Source: Nitriliruptoraceae bacterium
GTDB taxonomy: Bacteria > Actinomycetota > Nitriliruptoria > Nitriliruptorales > Nitriliruptoraceae
DNA: 13,456 nt
Reading direction: 5' to 3'
Assembly: GCA_007117945.1 (NCBI GenBank)
Contig: SKTN01000072.1
Location: 1-13,456, forward strand
The translations under genes were made by a program, and so were the position numbers. Positions within the stretch are counted from its first letter, which is position 1. Each line of letters starts with the position of its first letter. Below the pieces are notes generated by a model that had not been told where the DNA came from, made no database searches, and saw only the letters and a program-made list of their open reading frames with translations. This document shows, in pieces, positions 1-7,042 of the stretch.

Positions 1-504
1 ACCGAGTCCTTCTGCGGGGTGATCAGCGAGACCGCCCTGGACGCGCCCCGCTCCGTGCCTGCCTTCATCGAGGAGGCGGTGCAGCTGGCCAACGAGCAGC
101 TGTGGGGCAACCTGGCCGCGACCCTGCTGGTGCACCCACGCTCCCTGGCCGATCCCGAGGTCGCCGCCGCCGTCGAGCGTGCCGTGGAGCAGCTGCGCTA
201 CGGGTCCGTGGGCGTCAACCTGTGGGGCGGCCTCAACTTCATGTTCGTCTCCACCCCGTGGGGGCCCTACCCCGGCAACGAGCTCACCGACATCCAGTCG
301 GGCCGGGGCACGGCCCACAACACCTACCTGCTTGAGGACGTGGAGAAGACCGTGATCACGGGGCCGTGGCGTCCCCCCCTGACCCCGCCCTGGCTGCACA
401 ACCACACCCGGATGGATCGGCTGGCACCGCTGCTGGCCGACCTCACCGTCGACCTCGGCCCCCGGACCCTGGCCACCATGGGCTGGCACGCGCTGCGGGG
501 GTGA
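1..504 (+). CDS. Aldehyde dehydrogenase family protein, C-terminal part (5' end outside window)
   Basis: The reading frame is open from the first base and ends at TGA 502-504, giving the last 167 residues of a longer protein. GTG 19 is an internal codon, because the family match continues upstream of it. The segment starts TESFCGV, followed by an ANEQLWGNLAATLLVHP stretch. Near its end are NLWGG, YPGNELTDIQSG and HNTYLLEDVEKTV motifs, which are typical of the C-terminal end of one actinobacterial branch of NAD(P)-dependent aldehyde dehydrogenases. The catalytic Cys and most of the Rossmann domain would lie before the window, so activity and substrate cannot be judged. About 60 residues after the DIQSG motif form a Pro/Leu-rich tail. 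The gene faces the next one tail to tail with 19 bases between stops. Confidence 0.8.
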   Translation, partial: TESFCGVISETALDAPRSVPAFIEEAVQLANEQLWGNLAATLLVHPRSLADPEVAAAVERAVEQLRYGSVGVNLWGGLNFMFVSTPWGPYPGNELTDIQSGRGTAHNTYLLEDVEKTVITGPWRPPLTPPWLHNHTRMDRLAPLLADLTVDLGPRTLATMGWHALRG

Positions 505-523
505 GGCCCCCGGGCGACCGGGC

Positions 524-1435
524 TCAGCCCACCACCTCGATGTCCACGACCTCGAGCTGGACCGGGGTCTCCATCACGCCGTCGCAGGACATCTGCCGGG
601 GCCGCTCGTCCCGGCGTGCGACCACCGTGACCTGCACCTGCCGGCCGGCGACGGTCAGGGCCACCTGGGCCGGTGCACCCTCCGGTTGGGGCCCCTGGGC
701 GGGCTCGTCGGTGATCTCGACGGCGCCGATGGCGTCCACACCGAGGTGGCGGCGGGCCGCAACCTCGGCGAGCTGTGCCAGGCGGCTGAGGTGGGCGTGT
801 CCTCGCAGCCGGGCGAGGTCGACGCGGCCGGCGAGGTGGCTGGTGACCACCTCCATGGCCCCGGCCACGTCGAGCTGGCCGAACACCAGCCCGTGGGGCA
901 GCACCAGCATCGTGCCCGCGAAGCGGTGGCCGCCGAGGTGGCTGGTCTCCCAGGTCGCCTCGGGGTGCAGGGCCGACAGGGTGTCGGCGATCGGCCGTCC
1001 CAGGGTGGCGCAGCAGCGGTCCCGTTTGGCGTGGGTGCACACCAGCCACCGGGGGTGCTCCTCGCGCTGACCGCGCCCGGGTGGTCGGGGGGAGGCGCAC
1101 ACCGCAGGGTCCAGCTCGGACAGGGCGGTGAGGTCGAGGTCGCAGGTCTCCATCCACGGGCGGGCTCCGGTGTGGACCAGGGCCACCTGGCGGTGGTCGT
1201 CGCGCAGCCGCGGGTGGGGTCCCGGCCGCCGGGTCAGCAGCACCTTGACCTGCGCCGCCGCGGCCCGGTCCTCGAGTTGGCGGCCCAGCTCCGGGTCGAG
1301 CTCGGACTGGGTGACGGCCTTGCGGCCCCAGCTACCGGGTTGCTCGATCAGCAGGTACCCGCGCGCGGGGCTGGCTGAGCCGGCCATCGACTCCTCCAGG
1401 TCACGGGCCTGGCTGCTGCAGGTGGGTGCGGACAC
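524..1435 (-). CDS. Sucrase/ferredoxin-like (Apd1-type) thioredoxin-fold [2Fe-2S] protein
   Basis: This 303-residue protein matches the Suc_Fer-like family: an N-terminal CSSQARDLEESMAGSA segment, then YLLIEQPGSWGRKAV (27-41), LVCTHAKRDRCC (131-142), and SHLGGHRFAG (165-174). GTG 1435 was chosen as start because GGAGGA lies five bases before it and family similarity begins at once after it. The frame stays open upstream to 1582, but that part is low-complexity Arg/Pro. Known for the family: the yeast member Apd1 binds a [2Fe-2S] cluster with two Cys and two His. Here Cys133-X8-Cys142 and His166-X3-His170 have the spacing I recall for those ligands. The role is probably electron transfer or redox in the cytosol; the substrate is unknown. 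The last 60 residues look like a separate beta-rich part. The gene is divergent from rplU. Confidence 0.82.
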   Translation of the reverse strand: MSAPTCSSQARDLEESMAGSASPARGYLLIEQPGSWGRKAVTQSELDPELGRQLEDRAAAAQVKVLLTRRPGPHPRLRDDHRQVALVHTGARPWMETCDLDLTALSELDPAVCASPRPPGRGQREEHPRWLVCTHAKRDRCCATLGRPIADTLSALHPEATWETSHLGGHRFAGTMLVLPHGLVFGQLDVAGAMEVVTSHLAGRVDLARLRGHAHLSRLAQLAEVAARRHLGVDAIGAVEITDEPAQGPQPEGAPAQVALTVAGRQVQVTVVARRDERPRQMSCDGVMETPVQLEVVDIEVVG

Positions 1436-1514
1436 CTCGATCCTCCGACGGTGTGGGCGCCAGGGTGCCAGGTCCGTGACCGCCCGTTGACGCGCTCGGC
1501 GCACCGTGGGGGAG

Positions 1515-1530
1515 CGGTGGGTGCCCACCG
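1515..1530. repeat. Inverted repeat in the divergent region before rplU
   Basis: CGGTGGG-TG-CCCACCG has perfect 7-bp arms with a 2-base centre. It lies 19 bases upstream of the candidate rplU -35 box and about 80 bases upstream of the sucrase/ferredoxin-like start. It could be an operator or a short hairpin. No factor can be named. Confidence 0.4.
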
Positions 1531-1549
1531 TCGGGTGGCGCACCCCCGG

Positions 1550-1579
1550 TTGACCGCCCACCGCGCGGGCCGGTACCTT
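1550..1579 (+). promoter_or_regulatory. Candidate promoter of rplU-rpmA-obg-proB
   Basis: TTGACC (1550-1555) and TACCTT (1574-1579) are separated by 18 bp. They fit the actinobacterial housekeeping pattern TTGAC / TANNNT. It is the best match seen in the 394-bp divergent gap. Transcription would begin near 1586 and leave a leader of about 245 bases before rplU. Confidence 0.45.
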
Positions 1580-1585
1580 CACCGC

Positions 1586-1829
1586 CCGGCGTCATCGACG
1601 CGGCCCTCCATGCTGCGCCGACACCTCGCCATCACCACGCAGTCGCACCGACCTGTCCCGACCCCCGTCCGTCACGTTCCCCAGGAGCGTCGCGGACCGG
1701 AGCGGGCCCCGGCGTCCGCCGCCCTCGCGTACCGGCCCCGGGAGCGCACCGCTCCATGACACCCCGCACCGCGCGCCCCGCGGGGGACGGTCCCCGACGC
1801 GACGAGCCAGAGGAACGACAGGAGTAGCC
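1586..1829 (+). promoter_or_regulatory. Long rplU leader with two hairpins and the ribosome site
   Basis: No convincing gene lies in this stretch. Two GC hairpins are visible: GGAGCG-cac-CGCTCC (1741-1755), and CGGGGG-acgg-TCCCCG (1781-1796, including one G-T pair). The second ends about 24 bases before the ribosome site GGAG (1821-1824), which is five bases from the rplU GTG. L21 operons in some bacteria have structured leaders with feedback control. Whether this one does is inference. The start of the leader depends on the promoter call. Confidence 0.35.
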
Positions 1830-2132
1830 GTGTACGCGGTCATCGCAACGGGTGGGAAGCAGTACCGGGTCGAGCCCGGTCAGCAGCTCACCGTGGAGAA
1901 GCTCACCGGCGAGGTGGGCGACACCGTCACCCTCACCCCCGTGATGGTGGTCGACGACGCCGGCAGCGTGTCCGCCGGGACCGACCTCGCGGGCCGCTCC
2001 ATCACCGCGACCATCACCGGTCACGAGCGTGGTGAGCACATCCGCGTCTTCACCTACAAGAACAAGTCGCGGCAGCGCAAGCGTCGCGGTCACCGTCAGC
2101 ACCACACCACCCTCCGGATCGAGGAGATCTGA
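1830..2132 (+). CDS. rplU: 50S ribosomal protein L21
   Basis: A 100-residue protein of normal length for bacterial L21. It begins MYAVIATGGKQYRV and has the basic KNKSRQRKRRGHRQ stretch near residues 76-90, then HHTTLRIEEI at the end, all classic L21 features. It binds 23S rRNA in the large subunit. GTG 1830 is preceded by GGAG with five-base spacing. The acidic middle (VVDDAGSVSAGTD) is the variable part of the family. It heads the conserved L21-L27-Obg order, with only one base between its stop and the rpmA start, so the two are certainly co-transcribed. Confidence 0.98.
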   Translation: MYAVIATGGKQYRVEPGQQLTVEKLTGEVGDTVTLTPVMVVDDAGSVSAGTDLAGRSITATITGHERGEHIRVFTYKNKSRQRKRRGHRQHHTTLRIEEI

Positions 2133-2133
2133 C

Positions 2134-2391
2134 ATGTCGACCAAGAAGGGCGGCGGCTCCTCCAACAACGGCCGCGACTCCAACGCCAAGCGACTCGGCG
2201 TCAAGCGCTTCGGTGGTGAGGCCGTCACCGCCGGCAGCATCATCGTGCGCCAGCGGGGCACCAAGGTGCACCCGGGCACCAACGTCGGTCGCGGTGGCGA
2301 CGACACCCTCTTCGCGCTGGTCGACGGGTCGGTGCGTTTCCACAAGACCCGCGCGCGGACCACGGCCCACGTGGACCCCGCAGAGGTCTGA
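2134..2391 (+). CDS. rpmA: 50S ribosomal protein L27
   Basis: An 85-residue L27 with the characteristic SNNGRDSNAKRLGVKRFGG segment (residues 10-28), IIVRQRGTKVHPG (36-48) and VGRGGDDTLFALVDG. The flexible N-terminus reaches the peptidyl-transferase centre. Here it starts MSTKKGGGSS, with no N-terminal extension of the kind cleaved in Firmicutes. ATG 2134 follows a GAGGAG (2121-2126) that lies inside the end of rplU, so translation of the pair is probably coupled. Confidence 0.98.
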   Translation: MSTKKGGGSSNNGRDSNAKRLGVKRFGGEAVTAGSIIVRQRGTKVHPGTNVGRGGDDTLFALVDGSVRFHKTRARTTAHVDPAEV

Positions 2392-2411
2392 GCCCGTCGC
2401 GCGACAGCGAC

Positions 2412-2441
2412 CCGAGGGCGGCCCCACGCGGCCGCCCTCGG
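2412..2441 (+). terminator. GC-rich hairpin between rpmA and obg
   Basis: A perfect 12-bp stem (CCGAGGGCGGCC with GGCCGCCCTCGG) closes a 6-base loop, 20 bases after the rpmA stop. There is no T-run after it; the following bases are C-rich, as is common for actinobacterial terminators. obg starts 51 bases later without a clear new promoter, so the hairpin more likely dampens read-through from the abundant ribosomal-protein message than ends it fully. Confidence 0.7.
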
Positions 2442-2492
2442 TGCGTCCTCCCCCCGAGTCCCGTCCGACCTCACGCCCAGTCCGGAGCCACC

Positions 2493-3917
2493 GTGGAGGC
2501 CGCCAGCTTCATCGACGAGTGCACGGTCCATGTGCGCGGTGGTGACGGTGGCGACGGGTCGGTCTCCTTCCGGCGCGAGGCCCACGTCCCCCGGGGCGGG
2601 CCCGATGGCGGCGACGGTGGTCCCGGCGGGGACGTGGTCCTGGTCGCCGACCGCAACGTGACCTCCCTGCTCGATCTGCGCCGGGCCCCCCACCGCCGCG
2701 GCGGTGACGGCGGCAACGGTGCCGGGATGCAGCGCACGGGGGAGCAGGGCCGCGACGAGGTGATCGCGGTGCCCGTGGGCACGGTGGTACGCCCACGGGA
2801 CGAGGAGGGCGTGCTCGCGGACCTGGTGGCCCACGGCCAGCGTGCCGTGGTGGCCGTGGGTGGCCGTGGAGGCCGGGGCAACGCGGCCTTCGCCAACAAC
2901 CACCGGCGCCTGCCCCGTTTCCGGGAGCTCGGTGAGCGGGTGGACGAGCGGTCCCTGCGTCTGGAGCTCAAGCTGCTCGCCGACGTCGGGCTGGTGGGCT
3001 ACCCCTCGGTGGGCAAGTCCTCCCTGGTCGCCCGGCTGTCGGCGGCGCGGCCACGGATCGAGGCCTGGCCCTTCACCACCCTGACCCCCCACCTGGGGGT
3101 GATGCGTGCCGGCAACGCCGCCGACGGCAGCCCCATCGACGTGGTGCTGGCCGACGTCCCGGGCCTGATCGAGGGTGCGGCCGACGGCCGCGGGCTCGGC
3201 ACCCGCTTCCTGCGGCACATCGACCGCTGTCTGGTGCTGCTGCACGTCCTGGACGCCGCACCGATGGACCCGGACCGTGACCCCGAGGCCGACCTCGCCG
3301 CCCTGCGACGGGAGCTCGAGCGCCACGACCCCGCGTTGCTGGAGCGGCCCCAGCTGGTGGTGCTGAACAAGCTCGACCTCCCCGACGGGCAGGCGATGGC
3401 GGAGCTGGTCGTCGACCGGCTCACGGGCGCGGGGGAGGACGTGCTGCAGGTGTCCGCGGCGACGGGGGCGGGCCTGGACGCGCTGCGCTTCCGGCTCGGT
3501 GCCCTGGTCGCCGAGGAACGGGCCCGGGTCGGGGTGCGCAGCGCAGCACCCAGCGAGGAGGAGGTCGTGATCCACCTCGCACCGACGGGCCCGGACTTCA
3601 CGGTGCAGCGGGGCGAGGACGGTGCCTACCACGTGGTCGGCCGACGGGTGGAGCGCTGGGTGCAGATGCTGCCCCTGGAGGACCGGGGAGCCGTTCGCTA
3701 CCTCCAGGGACGGATGCGTCGTGCCGGGGTGGAACGTGCCCTGATCTCCGCGGGCGCCCGCAGCGGTGACGATGTGGTGATCGGTGACGCGGTGTTCACC
3801 TTCGACCCCGAGCTGGACGACCTGCCCGCCGAGGAGCGTGCCGCGTGGCTGGCGGGTGAGGAGGACGCGGGTGCGGAGGCACCGCTGGTGGCCGATCCGG
3901 GAGAGCCGCAGCCGTGA
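2493..3917 (+). CDS. obg: Obg-family ribosome-assembly GTPase
   Basis: A 474-residue GTPase in three parts. The glycine-rich Obg fold spans about 3-160 (RGGDGGDGSVSFRREAHVPRGG). The G domain has G1 GYPSVGKS (169-176), a switch with PFTT (193-196), G3 DVPG (221-224), G4 NKLD (292-295) and G5 SAA (321-323). The C-terminal OCT domain spans about 355-437 (FTVQRGEDGAYHVVG). Known for the family: it binds the 50S subunit and links late assembly to GTP and ppGpp levels. GTG 2493 has GGAG five bases upstream. An acidic tail of about 35 residues follows the OCT domain. The stop overlaps the proB start as GTGA. Confidence 0.97.
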   Translation: MEAASFIDECTVHVRGGDGGDGSVSFRREAHVPRGGPDGGDGGPGGDVVLVADRNVTSLLDLRRAPHRRGGDGGNGAGMQRTGEQGRDEVIAVPVGTVVRPRDEEGVLADLVAHGQRAVVAVGGRGGRGNAAFANNHRRLPRFRELGERVDERSLRLELKLLADVGLVGYPSVGKSSLVARLSAARPRIEAWPFTTLTPHLGVMRAGNAADGSPIDVVLADVPGLIEGAADGRGLGTRFLRHIDRCLVLLHVLDAAPMDPDRDPEADLAALRRELERHDPALLERPQLVVLNKLDLPDGQAMAELVVDRLTGAGEDVLQVSAATGAGLDALRFRLGALVAEERARVGVRSAAPSEEEVVIHLAPTGPDFTVQRGEDGAYHVVGRRVERWVQMLPLEDRGAVRYLQGRMRRAGVERALISAGARSGDDVVIGDAVFTFDPELDDLPAEERAAWLAGEEDAGAEAPLVADPGEPQP

Positions 3918-5035
3918 ACGCACGCTTCCCACGCCCCGCCCTGGCGGTGGTGAAGGTCGGATCCTCCAGCCTGCGTGGCGCGGACGGCCGCCTCGATCAG
4001 GCCCAGGTCGCCGCCCTGACCGAGCAGGTGGTGGCCGCCCGGGCCACCGGGACCCGCGTGGTGCTGGTCTCCTCCGGCGCCGTGGCCGCCGGGATGGGCC
4101 TGCTCGGGCTCGACCGACGCCCCCTCGACCTGCCCACCCTGCAGGCGGCGGCGGCCGTGGGGCAGGGTGAGCTGATCCAGGCCTACCAGCAGGTGCTCAC
4201 CGGCCACGGGGCCACGGCCGCGCAGATCCTGCTCAGCCAGGACGACTTCATCCACCGGGGGCGCTACCTCAACGCCCGCACCACCCTGCACCGTCTGCTG
4301 GAGCTCGACGCCCTGCCCATCATCAACGAGAACGACGCCGTGGCCACCGACGAGCTCGCCTACGGCGACAACGACCACCTCGCGGCCCTGGTCACCTCGA
4401 TGCTGGACGCCGACCTGCTGGTGCTGCTCTCCGACGTGGCCGGGCTGTACGACCGCGACCCCAGGGAGGCGGGGGCGCAGCTGATCCACCGCGTCGACGA
4501 CGTCGCCGAGCTGGACCTGGCCCGCATCGGGGGGGTGGGCTCCTACGTCGGCTCCGGCGGGATGCGGACCAAGGTCGGTTCCGCACGGGTCGCCGCTGCC
4601 TCCGCCGCCCACGCCGTGGTGGCCGACGCCCGCCGCGCGCAGGTCCTGCCCCAGGTGCTCGCGGGTGCGGAGATCGGTACCTGGTTCGTGGCTGCGCCCC
4701 ACCGCGTCGAGGCCCGGCGCCTGTGGATCGGGTACGCGCTCCGTGCGCACGGACGCATCCACGTGGACGCCGGTGCCGCGCAGGCGCTGCGCTCCCGTGG
4801 GGTGTCGCTGCTCGGTGTCGGTGTCACTCGGGCGGACGGCCGGTTCGGGGTCGGCGACGCCGTCGAGGTGGTGGGGCCCGCCGGCGCGGTGGTGGCACGG
4901 GGGCTGAGCAACTACGAGGTGGCGGACGTGGTGCGTCTCGCCGGCCGCAGCACCGGGGAGGCGGCAGCGGAGCTCGGGGCCGGCTACGCCCGTGAGGTGA
5001 TCCACCGCGACGACCTGGTGGTGTTCAGTCGCTGA
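3914..5035 (+). CDS. proB: Glutamate 5-kinase (amino-acid kinase plus PUA domain)
   Basis: A 373-residue enzyme phosphorylating L-glutamate, the first and feedback-controlled step of proline synthesis. Visible motifs are VKVGSSS (13-19), SSGAVAAGMG (53-62), NARTTL (120-125), INENDAV (137-143), GDNDHLAALV (151-160), SDVAGLYDRDP (173-183) and GSGGMRTK (213-220). A PUA domain follows from about residue 285 (GRIHVDAGAAQAL). Length equals that of full two-domain ProB. GTG 3914 overlaps the obg stop by four bases, so translation is probably coupled. The usual partner proA is not in the window: proB's last 11 bases overlap the opposite-strand gene at 5025-5429. No terminator was seen. Confidence 0.97.
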   Translation: MNARFPRPALAVVKVGSSSLRGADGRLDQAQVAALTEQVVAARATGTRVVLVSSGAVAAGMGLLGLDRRPLDLPTLQAAAAVGQGELIQAYQQVLTGHGATAAQILLSQDDFIHRGRYLNARTTLHRLLELDALPIINENDAVATDELAYGDNDHLAALVTSMLDADLLVLLSDVAGLYDRDPREAGAQLIHRVDDVAELDLARIGGVGSYVGSGGMRTKVGSARVAAASAAHAVVADARRAQVLPQVLAGAEIGTWFVAAPHRVEARRLWIGYALRAHGRIHVDAGAAQALRSRGVSLLGVGVTRADGRFGVGDAVEVVGPAGAVVARGLSNYEVADVVRLAGRSTGEAAAELGAGYAREVIHRDDLVVFSR

Positions 5036-5429
5036 CGGAGTCGACGCTGTCGGCGGAGTCGACGCTGTCGGGTGTGACGGGACTGACCTTGGACGCAGCC
5101 GGCCGTGCCGGTGACCGTTCCGCCACCTCATCTGCGCCCTCCCGGGATCTCGACGGCGCCGGCCCAGCGGGGCTCGCGAGGCTCTGCGATGCCGGATCGT
5201 CGGCAGGCCCGACCCGGTCCTCACGGATCCGGGGCGTGACGATCTCCGCGGGGTCGGGCACCGGCTGGTCCAGCAGTGGTTCCTCGGTCGTGGAGGCGAT
5301 CGTCGCGGCGTCGAGGTCGATCGGCGCCACCTCGACGGAAGGGGAGCGGCCCACCAGCAGGCTGCCGAGGCCGAGGCCGGCGACGGCGGTAGCGATGCTG
5401 GCGACCTGCCAACGGCGTGGAGTGTCCAT
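5025..5429 (-). CDS. Small membrane-anchored or exported protein with acidic Ser-rich tail, third gene of the two-component operon
   Basis: I do not recognise a named family. The 134-residue product begins MDTPRRWQ, has one hydrophobic segment (about 9-26, lacking a lipobox Cys), then a Pro/Glu/Asp-rich, probably disordered region, and ends TPDSVDSADSVDSVSD. ATG 5429 was preferred: it lies five bases after the kinase stop, has GGAG nine bases upstream, and puts the hydrophobic stretch at the N-terminus. A GTG at 5465 in frame would add 12 charged residues. It resembles the product of 9499-9996: RW then a hydrophobic run, then PIDLDAATIAST versus AIELAGEVASEE, and a similar end. A role as extracytoplasmic partner of the kinase is a guess. 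Its last bases overlap the end of proB. Confidence 0.72.
   Translation of the reverse strand: MDTPRRWQVASIATAVAGLGLGSLLVGRSPSVEVAPIDLDAATIASTTEEPLLDQPVPDPAEIVTPRIREDRVGPADDPASQSLASPAGPAPSRSREGADEVAERSPARPAASKVSPVTPDSVDSADSVDSVSD
5036..5071. repeat. Perfect 18-bp tandem repeat at the 3' end of the small operon gene
   Basis: CGGAGTCGACGCTGTCGG occurs twice head to tail (5036-5053 and 5054-5071). Read on the minus strand it encodes the repeated acidic-Ser tail (six residues per unit). It starts one base after the proB stop codon. Confidence 0.85.
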
Positions 5430-5434
5430 CTCAG

Positions 5435-7042
5435 CTAGCTCCGCCCGTGTCCGTGTGGACGCCACGTGGACCGTGGGTGGGCCTCGGTCAGGGGCTGGGT
5501 GTCGTCCACCGCGCCGTCGAGTTGCGGCAGCGTGCCCGACTCGCCCGACTCGGCCGACTCCACGGTGTCAGCCTGCGGATCCCCGGCGAGCTCCGGGCAG
5601 GGCAGTGCCAGGGTCACGACCGTGCCGGTACTGGCCGATCGCACGTCGATCCGCCCGCCGTGGGCGGTCACGACGGCGTGCACCACCGCCAGGCCGAGGC
5701 CGGTCGAGTCCCGTGCATCCCCTGCTCGGACGAAGGGTGAGAACACCTCGTCGAGGATCTCCGGATCGATGCCGTGCCCCTCGTCCTCGACCACGACCAG
5801 CAGTTGCTGCCGATCGGTGTCGACCGTCGCGCGGATCCGGATGGGGGTGTCGGTGGGGTTGTGGACCGCGGCGTTGTTGGTCAGGTTCAGCACCGCCTGG
5901 GTGAGGCGGTCCGGGTCAGCCTCCAGTGTGACCGGAGGTGGCGGCACGATCCGGACCTGGCGGCCGATGGGTGTGGACTGGAGCTTGAGCTCGAGCTCCT
6001 CGAACCATGACACCAGGTCGAGGACGCGGGGACGGATGAAGTCGGGAGTCCGGACCCGGGCGAAGGTCATCAGGTCCTCGACCAGGCGCCCCATCCGGCC
6101 GAGCTCGTCACTGACGATGGCGACGGTCTCTTCGATGGCCGTCGGATCGTCGCGGTCGACGGTGGTGAGCAGCTCGAGGTTCCCGCGCGCGATGGTGATG
6201 GGGGTGCGCAGCTCATGGCCGACGCTGGCGAGGAACTCCTGCTGCTGCCTGGTCGCCGCCTCCAGCCGCTCGAGCATCCCGTTGAACTCCGCTGCCAGCA
6301 GGGCGACCTCGTCGCCGGAGTCGGGCTCGTCCACGCGGGCGTCCAGTCGCCTGAGCTCCGTCGAGCGTGCGGCCGCAGCCAGTCCGCTCAGGGGCGTCAG
6401 TGCCCGCCACAGGGTGGCGGCGAGCAGCACCCCACCGATGAGCAGGGATGCGCCGGCGGCTGCGGCGACCACGTAGGCGGCCTCGCGCGCTTCGGTGCGC
6501 ACCGGTGCCATCGGTGCCACGATCTGCAGGGTGGCCAGGTGTTCGCCGCCGAGCAGGATGGGTGCCGAGGAGGTGAGGATCTCCCCGGCATCGGTCCCCG
6601 TGTCGATCACCTCCCGGGCGTTGAGCGGTCCGGCCGGGAGCTCACGAGCGGTGAACAGCGGCTCCAGCTCCGGTGGCCCGTTGCTGGCAGCGAGCCGCAG
6701 CCCGTCCTCGAAGGTCACGATCGTCCAGTAGGAGGCGGTGCTGGGGTTCAGCTCCAGGTAGCGGCGGACGGCCCCCTCGAGGGCGGTCAGGTCATCGGCA
6801 CTCGGCTCGTCCTGGCGCACCTCGTCCAGTAGGGCCGCGATGGACCGCTCGAAGCGTTCGTGCTCCCGGGCGATCACGATGTCGATGTCGGACCGACCGT
6901 CCTGCAGGAGCAGCTCGTAGGCCAGGATGGCGGCGACGGCCAGGCTGACGGTGAACACGGCCATCGCGGTGAGGGGGACCCGGACCCGCAACCACCGCCA
7001 CGGGGTCCGACGGGGTGCATCCGCCGAGCGGCGCCAGCTCAC
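5435..7042 (-). CDS. Two-component sensor histidine kinase
   Basis: A 535-residue membrane kinase: TM1 about 22-46, an extracytoplasmic sensor region about 47-188 of unrecognised fold, TM2 about 189-211, HAMP about 212-265, and a dimerisation/phosphoacceptor helix with HELRTP (His276). The ATPase domain has N-box NLTNNAAVH (386-394), G1 DEGHGI (420-425), an F box near FSPF (434-437) and G2 STGLGLAVVH (446-455). GTG 7042 overlaps the response-regulator stop as GTGA, with no strong ribosome site, so coupling is likely. The frame stays open upstream to 7162 inside the regulator gene. Odd: after the kinase core ends near 480, a tail of about 55 residues contains ADTVESAESGESG, similar in composition to the tail of the next gene's product. 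The signal sensed is unknown. Confidence 0.93.
   Translation of the reverse strand: MSWRRSADAPRRTPWRWLRVRVPLTAMAVFTVSLAVAAILAYELLLQDGRSDIDIVIAREHERFERSIAALLDEVRQDEPSADDLTALEGAVRRYLELNPSTASYWTIVTFEDGLRLAASNGPPELEPLFTARELPAGPLNAREVIDTGTDAGEILTSSAPILLGGEHLATLQIVAPMAPVRTEAREAAYVVAAAAGASLLIGGVLLAATLWRALTPLSGLAAAARSTELRRLDARVDEPDSGDEVALLAAEFNGMLERLEAATRQQQEFLASVGHELRTPITIARGNLELLTTVDRDDPTAIEETVAIVSDELGRMGRLVEDLMTFARVRTPDFIRPRVLDLVSWFEELELKLQSTPIGRQVRIVPPPPVTLEADPDRLTQAVLNLTNNAAVHNPTDTPIRIRATVDTDRQQLLVVVEDEGHGIDPEILDEVFSPFVRAGDARDSTGLGLAVVHAVVTAHGGRIDVRSASTGTVVTLALPCPELAGDPQADTVESAESGESGTLPQLDGAVDDTQPLTEAHPRSTWRPHGHGRS

Noticed and set aside
1436..1582. N-terminal extension of the sucrase/ferredoxin-like protein
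   Set aside because: The sequence is Arg/Pro-rich and unlike the family, and a strong GGAGGA site points to the later GTG at 1435.
1610..1759. Possible 49-codon upstream frame (MLRRHLAITTQ...) in the rplU leader
   Set aside because: There is no ribosome site before the ATG, no amino-acid run of an attenuator type, and an Arg/Pro composition typical of noncoding GC-rich DNA.
1632..3932. Very long minus-strand open frame across rplU, rpmA and obg
   Set aside because: It is antisense to three clearly recognised conserved genes. Long shadow frames are expected at this GC content.
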